Source: Acuticoccus sp. I52.16.1
GTDB taxonomy: Bacteria > Pseudomonadota > Alphaproteobacteria > Rhizobiales > Amorphaceae
Direction of reading: 5' to 3'
Assembly (NCBI RefSeq): GCF_022865125.1
Contig: NZ_CP094828.1
Coordinates: 3,651,219 to 3,715,218 of the forward strand
DNA: 64,000 nucleotides
The notes under the pieces were generated by a model. That model did no database searches, was not told the DNA's origin, and saw only the letters and a program-made list of their open reading frames with translations. A program made the position numbers and the translations under genes. The stretch's first letter is position 1. Each line of letters starts with the position of its first letter. Positions 17,166-26,178 of the stretch are shown piece after piece.

Positions 17166-18406
17166 TGCCGCGATGGGGAGGGAGCGGGCGGCCGGGCGGT
17201 CGCGTCGCGGTCGTGGTGAAAGGCTATCCGCGCCTGTCGGAGACGTTTGTCGCGCAGGAGATCCTCGGCCTGCAACGGCGCGGGCTCGACCTGACGATCG
17301 TCTCGCTGCGCCATCCGACCGAGCGCGTCGTTCACGACGTCCACCGCGAGATCGACGCCCCGGTGCTCTATCTTCCCGAGTACCTGAAGGACGACCCGAA
17401 GCGGGTCGCCGCCGCCCGCGGCGTGGCTGCGAACCTGCCCGGATACGCCGCCGCTGAGGCCGCCTACCGCGCCGACCTGAAGCGCGAGCCCAATGCCAGC
17501 CGGCGCCGCCGTTGGGGCCAGGCCGCGGTGCTGGCGGCCGAGATGCCGGCCGACGTCGGCATGATCTACGTGCACTTCCTGCACACGCCCGCATCGGTGG
17601 CGCGCTACGCCTCGATCATGACGGGGCTGCCCTTCGCCTTCTCGGCGCACGCCAAGGACATCTACACGACGCCCGAGTGGGACCTCTCCCAAAAGCTCGC
17701 CGAGGCCGCCTGGGGTACCACCTGCACCGCCACCAATCGCGACGTTCTCAACGCGCTGGTGCCGGGGCGCCGTCCGGTCGATCTCGTCTACCACGGGCTG
17801 GACCTGTCGCCGTTCGCACCGGTCGCCGGCAAGGGGGAGGGGCCGTTGCGGCTCCTGTCGGTCTGCCGCGCGGTGGAGAAGAAGGGCCTCGACGACGTGC
17901 TGCGCGCGCTCGCCAAACTCCCCGGTGACTGGCGGTTCGAGCACATCGGCGGCGGCGCCCTGGTGCCGAAGTTGAAGGCGCAGGCGGAGCGGCTGGGGAT
18001 CGCCGAGCGCGTCGCCTTCCTCGGCGCCGCGCCGCGGGGCGAGGTGGTCGAGGCCTACCGCCGTGCCGACGTCTTCGTCTTGGCGAGCCGCATCGCCCGC
18101 AACGGCGACCGCGACGGTCTCCCCAACGTCATCATGGAGGCGATGGCGATGGGGCTGCCGGTGGTCTCGACCGAGGTGTCGGCCGTTCCGGAGATCGTCA
18201 CCGAGGAGACCGGCATCCTGGTGCCGCCGCGCGACCCCGCCGCTCTGGCCGCCGCACTGTCGCGTCTCGCCGAGGCGCCGGGGGACCGGGTGCGCCTCGG
18301 CCGTGCGGGGGCGGCACGGGTCGCGGCGCACTTCTCGCCCGACCCCGGGATCGACCACATCGCCGCCCGCCTCACCGAGACGATGTCGTCGCGCCAGGCG
18401 GCGTGA
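17165..18406 (+). CDS. Glycosyltransferase family 4 protein
   Basis: The 413-residue GT-B protein starts with VAVVVKGYPRLSETFVAQE, a phrase common to colanic-acid-type GT4 enzymes. It has an acceptor-side segment FAFSAHAKDIY and a donor-side block RAVEKKGLDDVLRAL...GGGALVPKLKAQAERLG. The EX7E-like sequence DGLPNVIMEAMAMGLPVVSTEVSAVPEI follows near residue 320-345. It would add a sugar to a lipid- or polymer-linked acceptor on the cytoplasmic side of the inner membrane; specificity is unknown. ATG overlaps the previous stop (TGATG), and the same arrangement recurs at its own 3' end. Confidence 0.85.
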   Translation: MPRWGGSGRPGGRVAVVVKGYPRLSETFVAQEILGLQRRGLDLTIVSLRHPTERVVHDVHREIDAPVLYLPEYLKDDPKRVAAARGVAANLPGYAAAEAAYRADLKREPNASRRRRWGQAAVLAAEMPADVGMIYVHFLHTPASVARYASIMTGLPFAFSAHAKDIYTTPEWDLSQKLAEAAWGTTCTATNRDVLNALVPGRRPVDLVYHGLDLSPFAPVAGKGEGPLRLLSVCRAVEKKGLDDVLRALAKLPGDWRFEHIGGGALVPKLKAQAERLGIAERVAFLGAAPRGEVVEAYRRADVFVLASRIARNGDRDGLPNVIMEAMAMGLPVVSTEVSAVPEIVTEETGILVPPRDPAALAAALSRLAEAPGDRVRLGRAGAARVAAHFSPDPGIDHIAARLTETMSSRQAA

Positions 18407-19473
18407 TGCGGATCGCTCTGCTGACGCCGATGAAACCGCCGGACCACCCGGTGCCGTCCGGGGACCGCACCTTCGCCCGCCTCATCCGCGCCGCGCTGGT
18501 CTCGGGCGGACACGAGGTGACGCTCCCCTCCGCCCTGCGCACGTGGTGCCGCACCCCGCACGATCTGCCCGCCGTCGAGGCCGAGGCCGCGCTCGAGGTC
18601 GAGCGGATCGCCACCGCGTGGCGGGCCGGCGGTGCGCCCGGCGCGATCCTCACCTACCACAACTACCACAAGGCCCCTGATCTCCTGGGGCCGCCGCTGG
18701 CGCGCCGCTTCGCCCGGCCGTACGCGATCGTCGAGCCCAGCCGGGCGCCGCGCCGGGCGACGGGCGAATGGGCGCGCGGCTTCGCGCTGGCCGATGCGGC
18801 GCTCGACGCCGCCGGCGCGCTCGGGGCCGTCACCGCGAACGACCGCGCCGCGCTCGTCGACCACGCGTCCGGCAAGGTCGTCCCGCTCGCGCCCTTCGTC
18901 GACGTCGCGCCGTTTTGCCGGACGGCGGCCCGCGACCCGCGGGCGCTGGTGTGTGCGGCGATGCTGCGCCCGGGCCGCAAGGCGCACAGTGTGCGCGTCC
19001 TCGCCGACGCGTTCCGCCGCGTGCGCGCCGCGCGGCCGGACGTGACGCTGACCCTCGCCGGCGACGGTCCCGAGCGGGACGCGCTGGCCGCGCTCTTTCC
19101 CGCCGGCACGTTCGCCGGCCTCCTCACGCACGACGCCCTCGCCGAACTCTACGCCCGCGCCGCGCTCTTCGTCTGGCCGGCGATCGACGAGCCGTTCGGC
19201 TTTACCTTCCTCGAAGCGCAGGCGGCGGGGCTGCCGGTGGTCGGCGGCCGCGCGCGCGGGGTGATCGACGTGGTGCGCGACGGGGAGACCGGGCTCCTCG
19301 TCCCGCCGGGCGACCCCGCCGCCTTCGCCCACGCCGTCCTCACCCTCCTCGACGACCCGGAGCGCCTCGCCGCCATGTCCGCCAACGCCACGGCTTTCGC
19401 GGCGGCCAACGACCTCATCGCCGGCCGCGCCCGCCTCGACGCGCTGCTGGCCCACGCGGGTGCGCCGGCGTGA
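18406..19473 (+). CDS. Glycosyltransferase family 4 protein (second)
   Basis: The 355-residue GT-B protein starts MRIALLTPMKPPDHPVPSGDRTFARLI. The donor-binding half has LRPGRKAHSVRVLADAF, LAGDGPERDAL and the EX7E-type sequence DEPFGFTFLEAQAAGLPVV. The N-terminal half includes a TYHNYHKAPDLLGP segment. It is distinct in sequence from the GT4 enzyme just upstream, so the two probably make different linkages. I use the ATG at 18406, which shares one base with the previous stop; the GTG just before it is an alternative. The 3' end overlaps the next start by four bases (GTGA). Confidence 0.83.
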   Translation: MRIALLTPMKPPDHPVPSGDRTFARLIRAALVSGGHEVTLPSALRTWCRTPHDLPAVEAEAALEVERIATAWRAGGAPGAILTYHNYHKAPDLLGPPLARRFARPYAIVEPSRAPRRATGEWARGFALADAALDAAGALGAVTANDRAALVDHASGKVVPLAPFVDVAPFCRTAARDPRALVCAAMLRPGRKAHSVRVLADAFRRVRAARPDVTLTLAGDGPERDALAALFPAGTFAGLLTHDALAELYARAALFVWPAIDEPFGFTFLEAQAAGLPVVGGRARGVIDVVRDGETGLLVPPGDPAAFAHAVLTLLDDPERLAAMSANATAFAAANDLIAGRARLDALLAHAGAPA

Positions 19474-20606
19474 CCCGCGTCGTCATCTGGGTGCAGCACC
19501 TCCTGGGGACCGGACACACGGTGCGGGCCGCCGCCATCGGCCGTGCCCTCGCCGCGCGCGGTGCGGAGGTGACGCTGGTCCTCGGGGCCGTGCCACCGCC
19601 GACCCTGACGCTCGACGGCCTTCGGACGGTGCAGCTCGAACCGGTGCTCGCCACCGACGCGACGTTCACCACTCTGCGCACCGCGGACGGGCGCAGCTAC
19701 GCCGACGTTGCCGGCGAACGCGCCGCGGCCTTCGCCGCCGCCGTGGCGCGGGCGGCGCCTGACGTGCTGCTCCTGGAGACCTTCCCCCTCGGTCGCCGGG
19801 CCTTCCGCGCCGAGATCGACCCCGTGCTGCGAGCCCTCCCTGCGCCGCGCCCGGTCGTCGCCACCTCGGTTCGCGACGTGCTGGTGCGCAAATCGCCGGT
19901 GAAGGCCGCCGAGATGGCGGAGCTGGCGCGGAGGACGGCCGACCTGGTGCTCGTCCACGCCGACCCGCGCTTCGTCACCCTTGCGGACAGTTTCCCGGCG
20001 GCGAACCTGATCGAGGACCGGATCCGCTACACCGGCTTCGTCCACGGCGCCGCCGCGGCGCCGAGCGCGGACGCGGGGCCGGGTGAGGGGACGGGCGAGA
20101 CGATCGTCTCTTGCGGTGGCGGCGCGGTGGGGCAGGCTCTGGTGGAGGCCGCGATCGGCGCCGCCGCGTACGACACGGCGACGGCGTGGCGCATCCTCGT
20201 GCCCCAGGGCCTCGCGGCGCACCTTCCCGCGTGGCGGGCGGCGGCGGGGGGGAACGTATTGCTGGAGCCGAACCGGCCCGACTTTCGCGTGTTGCTGGGC
20301 CGGGCTGCGCTCTCGGTCAGCCAGGCCGGCTACAATACGGCGCTCGACGTGCTGGCGGCCGGCGTGCGGGCGATTTTCGTGCCCTTCGCCGCGCATGACG
20401 AGACCGAGCAGACCGACCGCGCCCGCGCTCTCGCCGCGCGGGACCTCGCCGCGGTGATCGCCGAGGCGGACCTGACGCCGGGGCGCCTCGCCGCGATGGT
20501 CGCCGCCGCCAAGGCCGCACCGCCGCCCGACCGCCCCGATATCGACCTCGACGGTGCAGACCATGCCGCCGCGATCCTCATGGAGGTTGCCCGATGCAGG
20601 CGCTGA
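19470..20606 (+). CDS. Glycosyltransferase family 28/MurG-like protein (second of cluster)
   Basis: The 378-residue protein starts at a GTG that overlaps the previous stop by 4 bases. It reads VVIWVQHLLGTGHTVRAAAIGRALAARGAEVTL, the GT-B N-terminal loop, and later IVSCGGGAVGQALVEA and SQAGYNTALDVLAAG, the UDP-sugar site, followed by FAAHDETEQTDRARAL. It is related in layout to the first gene of the cluster but differs clearly in sequence. Together the operon would encode four cytoplasmic transferases. The last 13 bases overlap the deacetylase gene. Confidence 0.8.
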   Translation: MTRVVIWVQHLLGTGHTVRAAAIGRALAARGAEVTLVLGAVPPPTLTLDGLRTVQLEPVLATDATFTTLRTADGRSYADVAGERAAAFAAAVARAAPDVLLLETFPLGRRAFRAEIDPVLRALPAPRPVVATSVRDVLVRKSPVKAAEMAELARRTADLVLVHADPRFVTLADSFPAANLIEDRIRYTGFVHGAAAAPSADAGPGEGTGETIVSCGGGAVGQALVEAAIGAAAYDTATAWRILVPQGLAAHLPAWRAAAGGNVLLEPNRPDFRVLLGRAALSVSQAGYNTALDVLAAGVRAIFVPFAAHDETEQTDRARALAARDLAAVIAEADLTPGRLAAMVAAAKAAPPPDRPDIDLDGADHAAAILMEVARCRR

Positions 20607-21304
20607 CGCTCCTCGAACAGGCCTTCGACGCCGCGGCCGAGGCGGGCCGGCGGGTCGAGGTCTGGTGGCGCGACGACGACGCCGTCGCCATCGGTCCGCG
20701 TCTCGAGCGGACGGTGGGGCTGGCGGAGCGGTGCGGCGCGTCGGTGGCGCTGGCGGTGATCCCGGCGATGGTCGACGTGCGCCTGCTCGCCTGGTGCGAC
20801 GGGCGCACCCACGTCCTCCAGCACGGCGCCGCGCACGACAACCACCAGACCAGCGGCAAGAGCGCCGAACTGGGCGACGCGCGCGGCGTCGGCGAGATCA
20901 TCGACGAGCTGGTCCTCCTGCGGGGCCGTCTCGCGGTGCCCGGGTTCGTGCCGGTGATGGTGCCGCCGTGGAACCGCATGCGGCCCGACCTCGCCGCGGC
21001 GCTGGAGGATGCCGGCTACCGCGGCGTCTCGCAGTTCGGCGCCGGCGCGGCGGATACGCCGATCCGGCGGGTCGACACGCACATCGATCCGGTCGCCTGG
21101 CGCGGCGATCGCGGCCTCGCCTCGGATGAGGCGTTGACGCGGATGGTGCGGCGGGGTCTTGCTGCGGGCGGGCCGATCGGCCTGTTGACGCACCATGCGG
21201 TGGAGACGGATACGGTGAGTGAGTTCGTGAGACGGTTCGCGGTCCTGGTGGCCCGCCACCCCGGCGCGACGTGGACCGACGCCGCACGGCTCTTTCCGCA
21301 ATGA
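20594..21304 (+). CDS. Polysaccharide deacetylase (NodB-like) family protein
   Basis: The 236-residue protein looks like a divergent carbohydrate-esterase family 4 enzyme. The first motif appears as WWRDDDA (Asp27-Asp29), and the metal histidines as HGAAHDNH (His77, His81, His84). A later VPPWNRM matches motif 3 (PPWN / RPPY). It has no signal peptide, so it would act in the cytoplasm, unlike secreted chitin or peptidoglycan deacetylases. A role in removing N- or O-acetyl groups from the product of the four adjacent glycosyltransferases is an inference from the overlap with them (13 bases upstream, 4 bases with ruvX downstream). Confidence 0.78.
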   Translation: MQALTLLEQAFDAAAEAGRRVEVWWRDDDAVAIGPRLERTVGLAERCGASVALAVIPAMVDVRLLAWCDGRTHVLQHGAAHDNHQTSGKSAELGDARGVGEIIDELVLLRGRLAVPGFVPVMVPPWNRMRPDLAAALEDAGYRGVSQFGAGAADTPIRRVDTHIDPVAWRGDRGLASDEALTRMVRRGLAAGGPIGLLTHHAVETDTVSEFVRRFAVLVARHPGATWTDAARLFPQ

Positions 21305-21780
21305 CCGGCCCGTTCCTGCCGATCGAGGAGATGGGCCACCTCGAGGGCGCGCTGTTCGGCCTCGATTTCGGCACCAAGACCATCGGCATCGCGGTGTCGG
21401 ACGAAGGGTGGCGCATCGCGACGCCGCTGCAGACGATCCGTCGCACCAAGTTCAAGGCCGATTCGGAGGCGCTGCTGGCGCTGGCGACGCGCTACAACGT
21501 GGCCGCCTTCGTGGTCGGCCTGCCGCTCAACATGGACGGAACGTCCGGCCCGCGGGCGCAGTCGACGCGCGATTTCGCGCGCAACATGGCCAAGCTCTCC
21601 GAACGCCCGATGATCGCCTGGGACGAGCGCTGGTCCACCGTCGCCGCCGAGCGCGCCCTGATCGAGACCGACACCTCGCGCGCCAAGCGCCGCGAGAGCA
21701 TCGACAAGATGGCCGCGACGATCATCCTGCAAGGCGCCCTGGACCGCCTGCGAGCGCTGGACTACCCGCTCAAGGGCTGA
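21301..21780 (+). CDS. ruvX: Putative pre-16S rRNA nuclease / Holliday junction resolvase YqgF
   Basis: YqgF/RuvX is an RNase H-fold nuclease that takes part in 16S rRNA 5'-end maturation and was first proposed as a Holliday junction resolvase. The 159-residue protein has [15 protein letters not shown] with the catalytic Asp, [16 protein letters not shown], and [11 protein letters not shown] near the third acidic site, all family hallmarks. The start at 21301 overlaps the deacetylase stop (ATGA), so this housekeeping gene is the last member of the glycan operon. It converges on ychF with 43 bp between. Confidence 0.95.
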   Translation: MTGPFLPIEEMGHLEGALFGLDFGTKTIGIAVSDEGWRIATPLQTIRRTKFKADSEALLALATRYNVAAFVVGLPLNMDGTSGPRAQSTRDFARNMAKLSERPMIAWDERWSTVAAERALIETDTSRAKRRESIDKMAATIILQGALDRLRALDYPLKG

Positions 21781-21823
21781 GCCGGTCCGGCGAGGGTGAC
21801 GGCGCCGCCACGGCGGGGGCCGC

Positions 21824-22921
21824 TCAGCGGTTGAACTTGAAGAGGATCACGTCGCCGTCGTGGACGCGGTAGTCCTTGCCTTCGTCGCGGGCCTTGCCGG
21901 CGTCCTTGGCCGCGTTCTCGCCGCCGAGAGTGACGTAGTCGTCGAACCCGATCGTCTGGGCGCGGATGAAGCCCTTCTCGAAGTCGGTGTGGATCACACC
22001 GGCGGCCTGCGGGGCGAGGGTGCCGTCGCGGATCGTCCAGGCGCGGGCCTCCTTGGGGCCGGCGGTGAAGTAGGTGATGAGGTCGAGGAGGCCGTAGCCG
22101 GCGCGGATCAGCCGGTCGAGCCCCGGCTCCTCGAGCCCGAGCGTCTCCAGGAACTCGGCCTGCTCCTCCGGGGCGAGCTGGGCCACCTCGGCCTCGATCG
22201 CCGCCGAGATGACGACGGAGGCGGCACCCTGGGACTTCGCCATCGCCTCGGCGCGGGCCGAGATGGCGTTGCCGCTCGCCGCGGACGCCTCCTCCACGTT
22301 GAGGACGTAGAGGAGCGGCTTGCCGGTCAGGAGGTTCAGCATCTTGAACGGGCGGCGCTCTTCGGGCGTCAGCTCCAGCTCGCGCGCCGGACGGCCGTCC
22401 TGCAGCAGCGCGATGGCGCGGTCCATCAGCTCCACCTCGGCCTTGGCGTCCTTGTCGCCGCCGGTCGCGCGCTTGCGCAGGTTGGTGGCGCGGCGCTCCA
22501 GGCTCTCGAGGTCGGCCAGCATCAGCTCGGTCTCGACCGTCTCCGCGTCGGCGACGGGGTCGATGGCGCCGGCGACGTGGGTGATGTCGTCGTCCTCGAA
22601 GCAGCGCAGAACGTGGGCAATGGCGTCCACCTCGCGGATGTTGGCGAGGAACTGGTTGCCGAGGCCCTCGCCTTTGGAGGCACCGCGCACGAGGCCGGCG
22701 ATGTCGACGAAGGTCAGCCGCGTCGGCACGATGCTGGCGGACTTGGCGATGGCGGCGAGCTTGGTCAGGCGCGGATCGGGGACGGCGACGTCACCGGTGT
22801 TCGGCTCGATGGTGCAGAACGGATAGTTGGCCGCCTGCGCCGCCGCGGTCTTCGTCAACGCGTTGAACAGCGTCGACTTGCCGACGTTCGGCAGGCCGAC
22901 GATGCCGCATTTGAAACCCAT
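21824..22921 (-). CDS. ychF: Redox-regulated ATPase YchF (Obg-family P-loop NTPase)
   Basis: YchF is a ribosome-associated P-loop NTPase that prefers ATP and affects stress responses. The 365-residue protein opens MGFKCGIVGLPNVGKSTLFNAL with the P-loop at 9-16, has DIAGLVRGASKGEGLGN as switch/G3 region, and ends in a TGS domain (YFTAGPKEARAWTI, GDVILFKFNR). All family landmarks and length are normal. A good AGGA site precedes the ATG. The gene starts three bases after pth, forming the chain rplY-pth-ychF, a common arrangement in this group. Confidence 0.97.
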   Translation of the reverse strand: MGFKCGIVGLPNVGKSTLFNALTKTAAAQAANYPFCTIEPNTGDVAVPDPRLTKLAAIAKSASIVPTRLTFVDIAGLVRGASKGEGLGNQFLANIREVDAIAHVLRCFEDDDITHVAGAIDPVADAETVETELMLADLESLERRATNLRKRATGGDKDAKAEVELMDRAIALLQDGRPARELELTPEERRPFKMLNLLTGKPLLYVLNVEEASAASGNAISARAEAMAKSQGAASVVISAAIEAEVAQLAPEEQAEFLETLGLEEPGLDRLIRAGYGLLDLITYFTAGPKEARAWTIRDGTLAPQAAGVIHTDFEKGFIRAQTIGFDDYVTLGGENAAKDAGKARDEGKDYRVHDGDVILFKFNR

Positions 22922-22924
22922 GGC

Positions 22925-23713
22925 TTACTTCCTGAGGAGGTTTGCGAGCGCGGCGAAGGGGCCGGACGCGGATGTGTCTTTCCGCTCGGGCGCGAGGGGC
23001 GCGAGCTTGATGGTCTTCGGTTCCGCCGGTCGCGGCGTCGGATCGGAGGCACCGGCACCGGAGTTGGCCTCGGGGTTGGCCTCGGCCTCGGCGCGGGCGG
23101 CGGAGCGCGCCGCGCGGCGGGCCGCCCCGGTCGACTTGGCCCCGTCGCCCAGGCGCAGGTGCACCTTCGAGGCGAACTTGGCGTCGTCGCCCTTGGCGAG
23201 CAGCCCCGCCTCCTCGGCGATCGCGGTCAGTAGCGGGTCCAGCCACTCGCCGTCGGCCTTGGGGAAGTCCTTCAGGACGTAGCCGGGGACCAGCTCCTTA
23301 CGGCCCGGATGGCCGACACCGACGCGCAGCCGCCGATAGCCGTCCTTCATGAGGCCGGAGATGGACTTGAGGCCGTTGTGGCCGCCGGTGCCGCCACCGG
23401 TCTTCATCTTGAACTTGCCGGGGGGCAGGTCGATCTCGTCGTGGACGACGATAATGTCGTCGAGGTCGACTTTATAGAAGCGCGCCGCCTCGGCGACGGC
23501 GTGGCCGGAGACGTTCATGAACGTCATCGGCTTCACGAGGAGGACGCGGGTGCCGTCGATGGTGGCCTCCGCGATCTCGCTCTGGAACTTGGTCCGCCAG
23601 GGCGTGCCGCTCCAGCGGTCGTGCAGGCGGTCGAGCGCCATGAACCCCACATTGTGGCGGTTCATGGCGTACTCCTTGCCGGGGTTCCCGAGGCCGACGA
23701 TGAGCTTCAGCAT
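22925..23713 (-). CDS. pth: Peptidyl-tRNA hydrolase with C-terminal extension
   Basis: Pth cleaves the ester bond of peptidyl-tRNAs released prematurely from ribosomes, recycling tRNA. The catalytic core is clear: [21 protein letters not shown] with His20, [12 protein letters not shown], and [28 protein letters not shown]. Core length is near 190 residues, but this protein has 262, because about 70 residues follow. The tail is rich in Ala, Arg, Glu and Pro ([21 protein letters not shown]) and looks disordered. Tails of this type are seen in other alphaproteobacterial Pth proteins, with no known function. It sits between rplY and ychF. Confidence 0.95.
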   Translation of the reverse strand: MLKLIVGLGNPGKEYAMNRHNVGFMALDRLHDRWSGTPWRTKFQSEIAEATIDGTRVLLVKPMTFMNVSGHAVAEAARFYKVDLDDIIVVHDEIDLPPGKFKMKTGGGTGGHNGLKSISGLMKDGYRRLRVGVGHPGRKELVPGYVLKDFPKADGEWLDPLLTAIAEEAGLLAKGDDAKFASKVHLRLGDGAKSTGAARRAARSAARAEAEANPEANSGAGASDPTPRPAEPKTIKLAPLAPERKDTSASGPFAALANLLRK

Positions 23714-23731
23714 GGGGGGACCCCGGGTCGG

Positions 23732-24412
23732 TTACTGGTTCTCGCCGTCGGACTCGGTGGTGTCCGCGCCGTCTTCGCCGGCCTCGGCGTCGTCACCGGT
23801 GGTCGGAACCTCGGTGTGCTCCTCGGCCTCGTCCTCGACGACCTCTTCCACCGGGGCGGTGATCGTGGCGATCGTGAACGCCTCCTCGTGCGTGAAGGTC
23901 ACGCCGGAGGGGAGGGTGACCTGGTCGGACATGATGGTCGCGCCGATCTCGAGCCCGGCGAGGGAGACCTCGATGTGCTCGGGGATCGTGGTGGCGCCGG
24001 CCTCAACGGAGACCGAGTGCGCGACGACGTTGAGGACGCCGTCCTGCTGCGAGATGCCGGGGCACTCGTCCTCGCTGACGAACGACACGGGGACGTCCAC
24101 GGTGACGCGCGAGCGGGCGGTGACGCGCAGGAAGTCGACGTGGAGCAGGCGCTCCTTGACCGGGTCGCGCTGGTAGTCGCGGGCCAGGGCCTGAATCGTC
24201 TTGCCGCCGACGTCGATGCTCCAGACGTGGGTCTTGAAGCCACCGGCGTAGAGCGCCAGCGTGGTCTGCTTCCACGGGATCGCGATCGCGAGCGGGGGCT
24301 CGTTGTTGCCGTAGATCACGGCGGGAATCATTTCGGTTCGCCTCAGTGCGCGCGCGGCCCCCTTGCCCGTCCGTTCGCGCACGTCGGCCTTCAGCTCGAA
24401 GCCTTCAGCCAT
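23732..24412 (-). CDS. rplY: 50S ribosomal protein L25/general stress protein Ctc
   Basis: L25 binds 5S rRNA in the large subunit. The 226-residue form is the long Ctc type, with an N-terminal L25 domain (ELKADVRERTGKGAARALRRTEMIPAVIYG), a C-terminal TL5 domain (about 95-185) and an acidic tail rich in Glu and Asp. AAGGAGAG precedes the ATG by about five bases. It is the first gene of rplY-pth-ychF. A candidate promoter lies at 24511-24539. Confidence 0.96.
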   Translation of the reverse strand: MAEGFELKADVRERTGKGAARALRRTEMIPAVIYGNNEPPLAIAIPWKQTTLALYAGGFKTHVWSIDVGGKTIQALARDYQRDPVKERLLHVDFLRVTARSRVTVDVPVSFVSEDECPGISQQDGVLNVVAHSVSVEAGATTIPEHIEVSLAGLEIGATIMSDQVTLPSGVTFTHEEAFTIATITAPVEEVVEDEAEEHTEVPTTGDDAEAGEDGADTTESDGENQ

Positions 24413-24510
24413 CGTACTCTCCTTCGGTGTAAAACTGATGCCGGAGGCCTCGTGGGCGCCGGCATCCGCGCACAGCGGCGCGTCCCGCCTCCAGGGGTGC
24501 GGGCGAGGGT

Positions 24511-24539
24511 GCTATAAGGGTCCGAGGGAACGAGCGCAA
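24511..24539 (-). promoter_or_regulatory. Candidate promoter for rplY-pth-ychF
   Basis: On the minus strand TTGCGC (24534-24539) and TATAGC (24511-24516) are separated by exactly 17 bases. TTG is the best-conserved part of alphaproteobacterial -35 boxes. Transcription would begin about 90 bases before the rplY ATG. This is by-eye matching only. Confidence 0.4.
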
Positions 24540-24620
24540 GGGGTGACGGGCGGGCCCGCCCGGCGTCCGCGCGCCGATGCGGGCGGGTCGGCGTGCGCGG
24601 CCCGGCGAGGAGGCGAGGCG

Positions 24621-26063
24621 TCAGGCGATGGCGGCACGACGGACCGAGAGGTCGATCGGCCGGTCGGGGATCGTGATTTCGAAGCTGGCGCCGGCCGGCG
24701 CGTCGATCAGGACGAGGCTGCCGCCGTGCGCGCGCACCAGCTCGGCCGAGATGGCGAGGCCGAGGCCCGTGCCGCCGCGCCGGCCGTTGCCCTTGAACGG
24801 CTGGAAGAGGTTCTGCCGCACTTTCGCCGGGATGCCGGGGCCGGTGTCGGACACGACGATCCGCACCACCGAGCCGGTGCGCTCCGCCGCGATGGCGAGA
24901 CGCCGCACCACGCTGTCGTGCGTGTTGGATTCCAACGCCTCCAGGGCGTTGCGGCACAGGTTCATCAGCACGCGATAGAGCTGGTCCGGGTCCGCGTCGA
25001 TCTCGATCTCGTCCTCGATGATGATGCGGAAATCGATGTGGGGGTGCGTGTCGAGGCCGAGGATCTCGCCCACGTCCGCGGCGAGGTGGTGAAGGTCCAC
25101 CAGGCGGCGGCTGGGCGGGGCCTCGCCGGCGCGGCCGTAGGCGAGCACGCCCGACGTGTAGCCGACCGCCCGGTCGAGCGCGCGCACCAGCTTCGGCACG
25201 AAGCGCTGCACGGTCGGATCCTGCACCATGGCGAGGCGATCCGAGAAGAGCTGCGCCGAGGCGAGGAGGTTTCTGAGGTCGTGGTTGATCTTGGAGACCG
25301 CGAGGCCGAGCTCGGCGAGCCGTCGCCGCTCGGTCATCGTGTCGGCGAGTTGGTGCTGCATGGCGGCCAGGCTGCGCTCGGCCTCGCCCAGTTCGTCGGT
25401 CCGGCCGGAGGGTATGATCGTGCGGCTGGCGTCCTCGGGATCCTGCGCGAAGTCAATCATCGCGTCCGCCAGCCGCCGCACCGGGCGCACGAAGAGCCAC
25501 CGCAGCGACATGTAGACGAGGATCGCCGTCACGATCGAGATCATCAGCGACAACGCCAGGATGTTCCACGAATAGGCGAGCATGGCCTGACGCAGCGGCG
25601 TTTCGGAGAGGATGATGTCGACCTCTTCGTCGAGGCCCTCCGGCATCGCGGTGACGCGGATGATCCGTCCATTGGGCGCGAACAGCGTGTCGAACGCGGA
25701 GACGATGGATTGCAGGATCGTCTCGTTGCCGAGCTCGATGTGCCGATCGACGCTGGTGGGCGGCATCGCCATCGCCAGCAGGCGCCGCCGGTTGCCCTCG
25801 CGGTGCGAGATGGCGATGGTGTTCGTCGCCGTCAGCAGGCGCAGCTTCAGACCTTCGGGCACGTTCGGAGTTTCGGCGATGATCGCCGCGGCGACGGAGG
25901 CGTTGCGATGCGCATCGTTCAGCCAATTGTCGCGGTAGTTGGCGATCGACGGCACGAAGATGAAAATTTCCGACACCATGACGAACACGATCGTCAGGAC
26001 GAGCAGCTTCGTCCCGAGCGATGCGCGTGCCGACACACGCTCCGTTTGCGTCACGATCGCCAT
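24621..26063 (-). CDS. Membrane-bound sensor histidine kinase (orphan)
   Basis: The 480-residue protein has two membrane helices (about 17-38 and 168-190) flanking a roughly 130-residue periplasmic sensor region. A HAMP-like linker (about 190-245), a dimerisation helix with H-box KINHDLRNLLASAQ, and an HATPase domain follow. N-box NLCRNALEAL, G1 box DTGPGIP and G2 box GGTGLGLAI are intact, so kinase activity is expected. The signal is unknown. No response regulator is adjacent; it lies between the FAD oxidoreductase gene and rplY on the same strand. Its partner must be encoded elsewhere. Confidence 0.9.
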   Translation of the reverse strand: MAIVTQTERVSARASLGTKLLVLTIVFVMVSEIFIFVPSIANYRDNWLNDAHRNASVAAAIIAETPNVPEGLKLRLLTATNTIAISHREGNRRRLLAMAMPPTSVDRHIELGNETILQSIVSAFDTLFAPNGRIIRVTAMPEGLDEEVDIILSETPLRQAMLAYSWNILALSLMISIVTAILVYMSLRWLFVRPVRRLADAMIDFAQDPEDASRTIIPSGRTDELGEAERSLAAMQHQLADTMTERRRLAELGLAVSKINHDLRNLLASAQLFSDRLAMVQDPTVQRFVPKLVRALDRAVGYTSGVLAYGRAGEAPPSRRLVDLHHLAADVGEILGLDTHPHIDFRIIIEDEIEIDADPDQLYRVLMNLCRNALEALESNTHDSVVRRLAIAAERTGSVVRIVVSDTGPGIPAKVRQNLFQPFKGNGRRGGTGLGLAISAELVRAHGGSLVLIDAPAGASFEITIPDRPIDLSVRRAAIA

Positions 26064-26178
26064 GATGTTCGCACCTTAGCCCACGACGGGCGAAGGCGGC
26101 ACAAGAGAGTTGGCGATTCGTAAACGCCGCCCCCGAGCGTGGCGGGGAGGTCGCACCATGGCGGGAAGGCGGCCCCGT

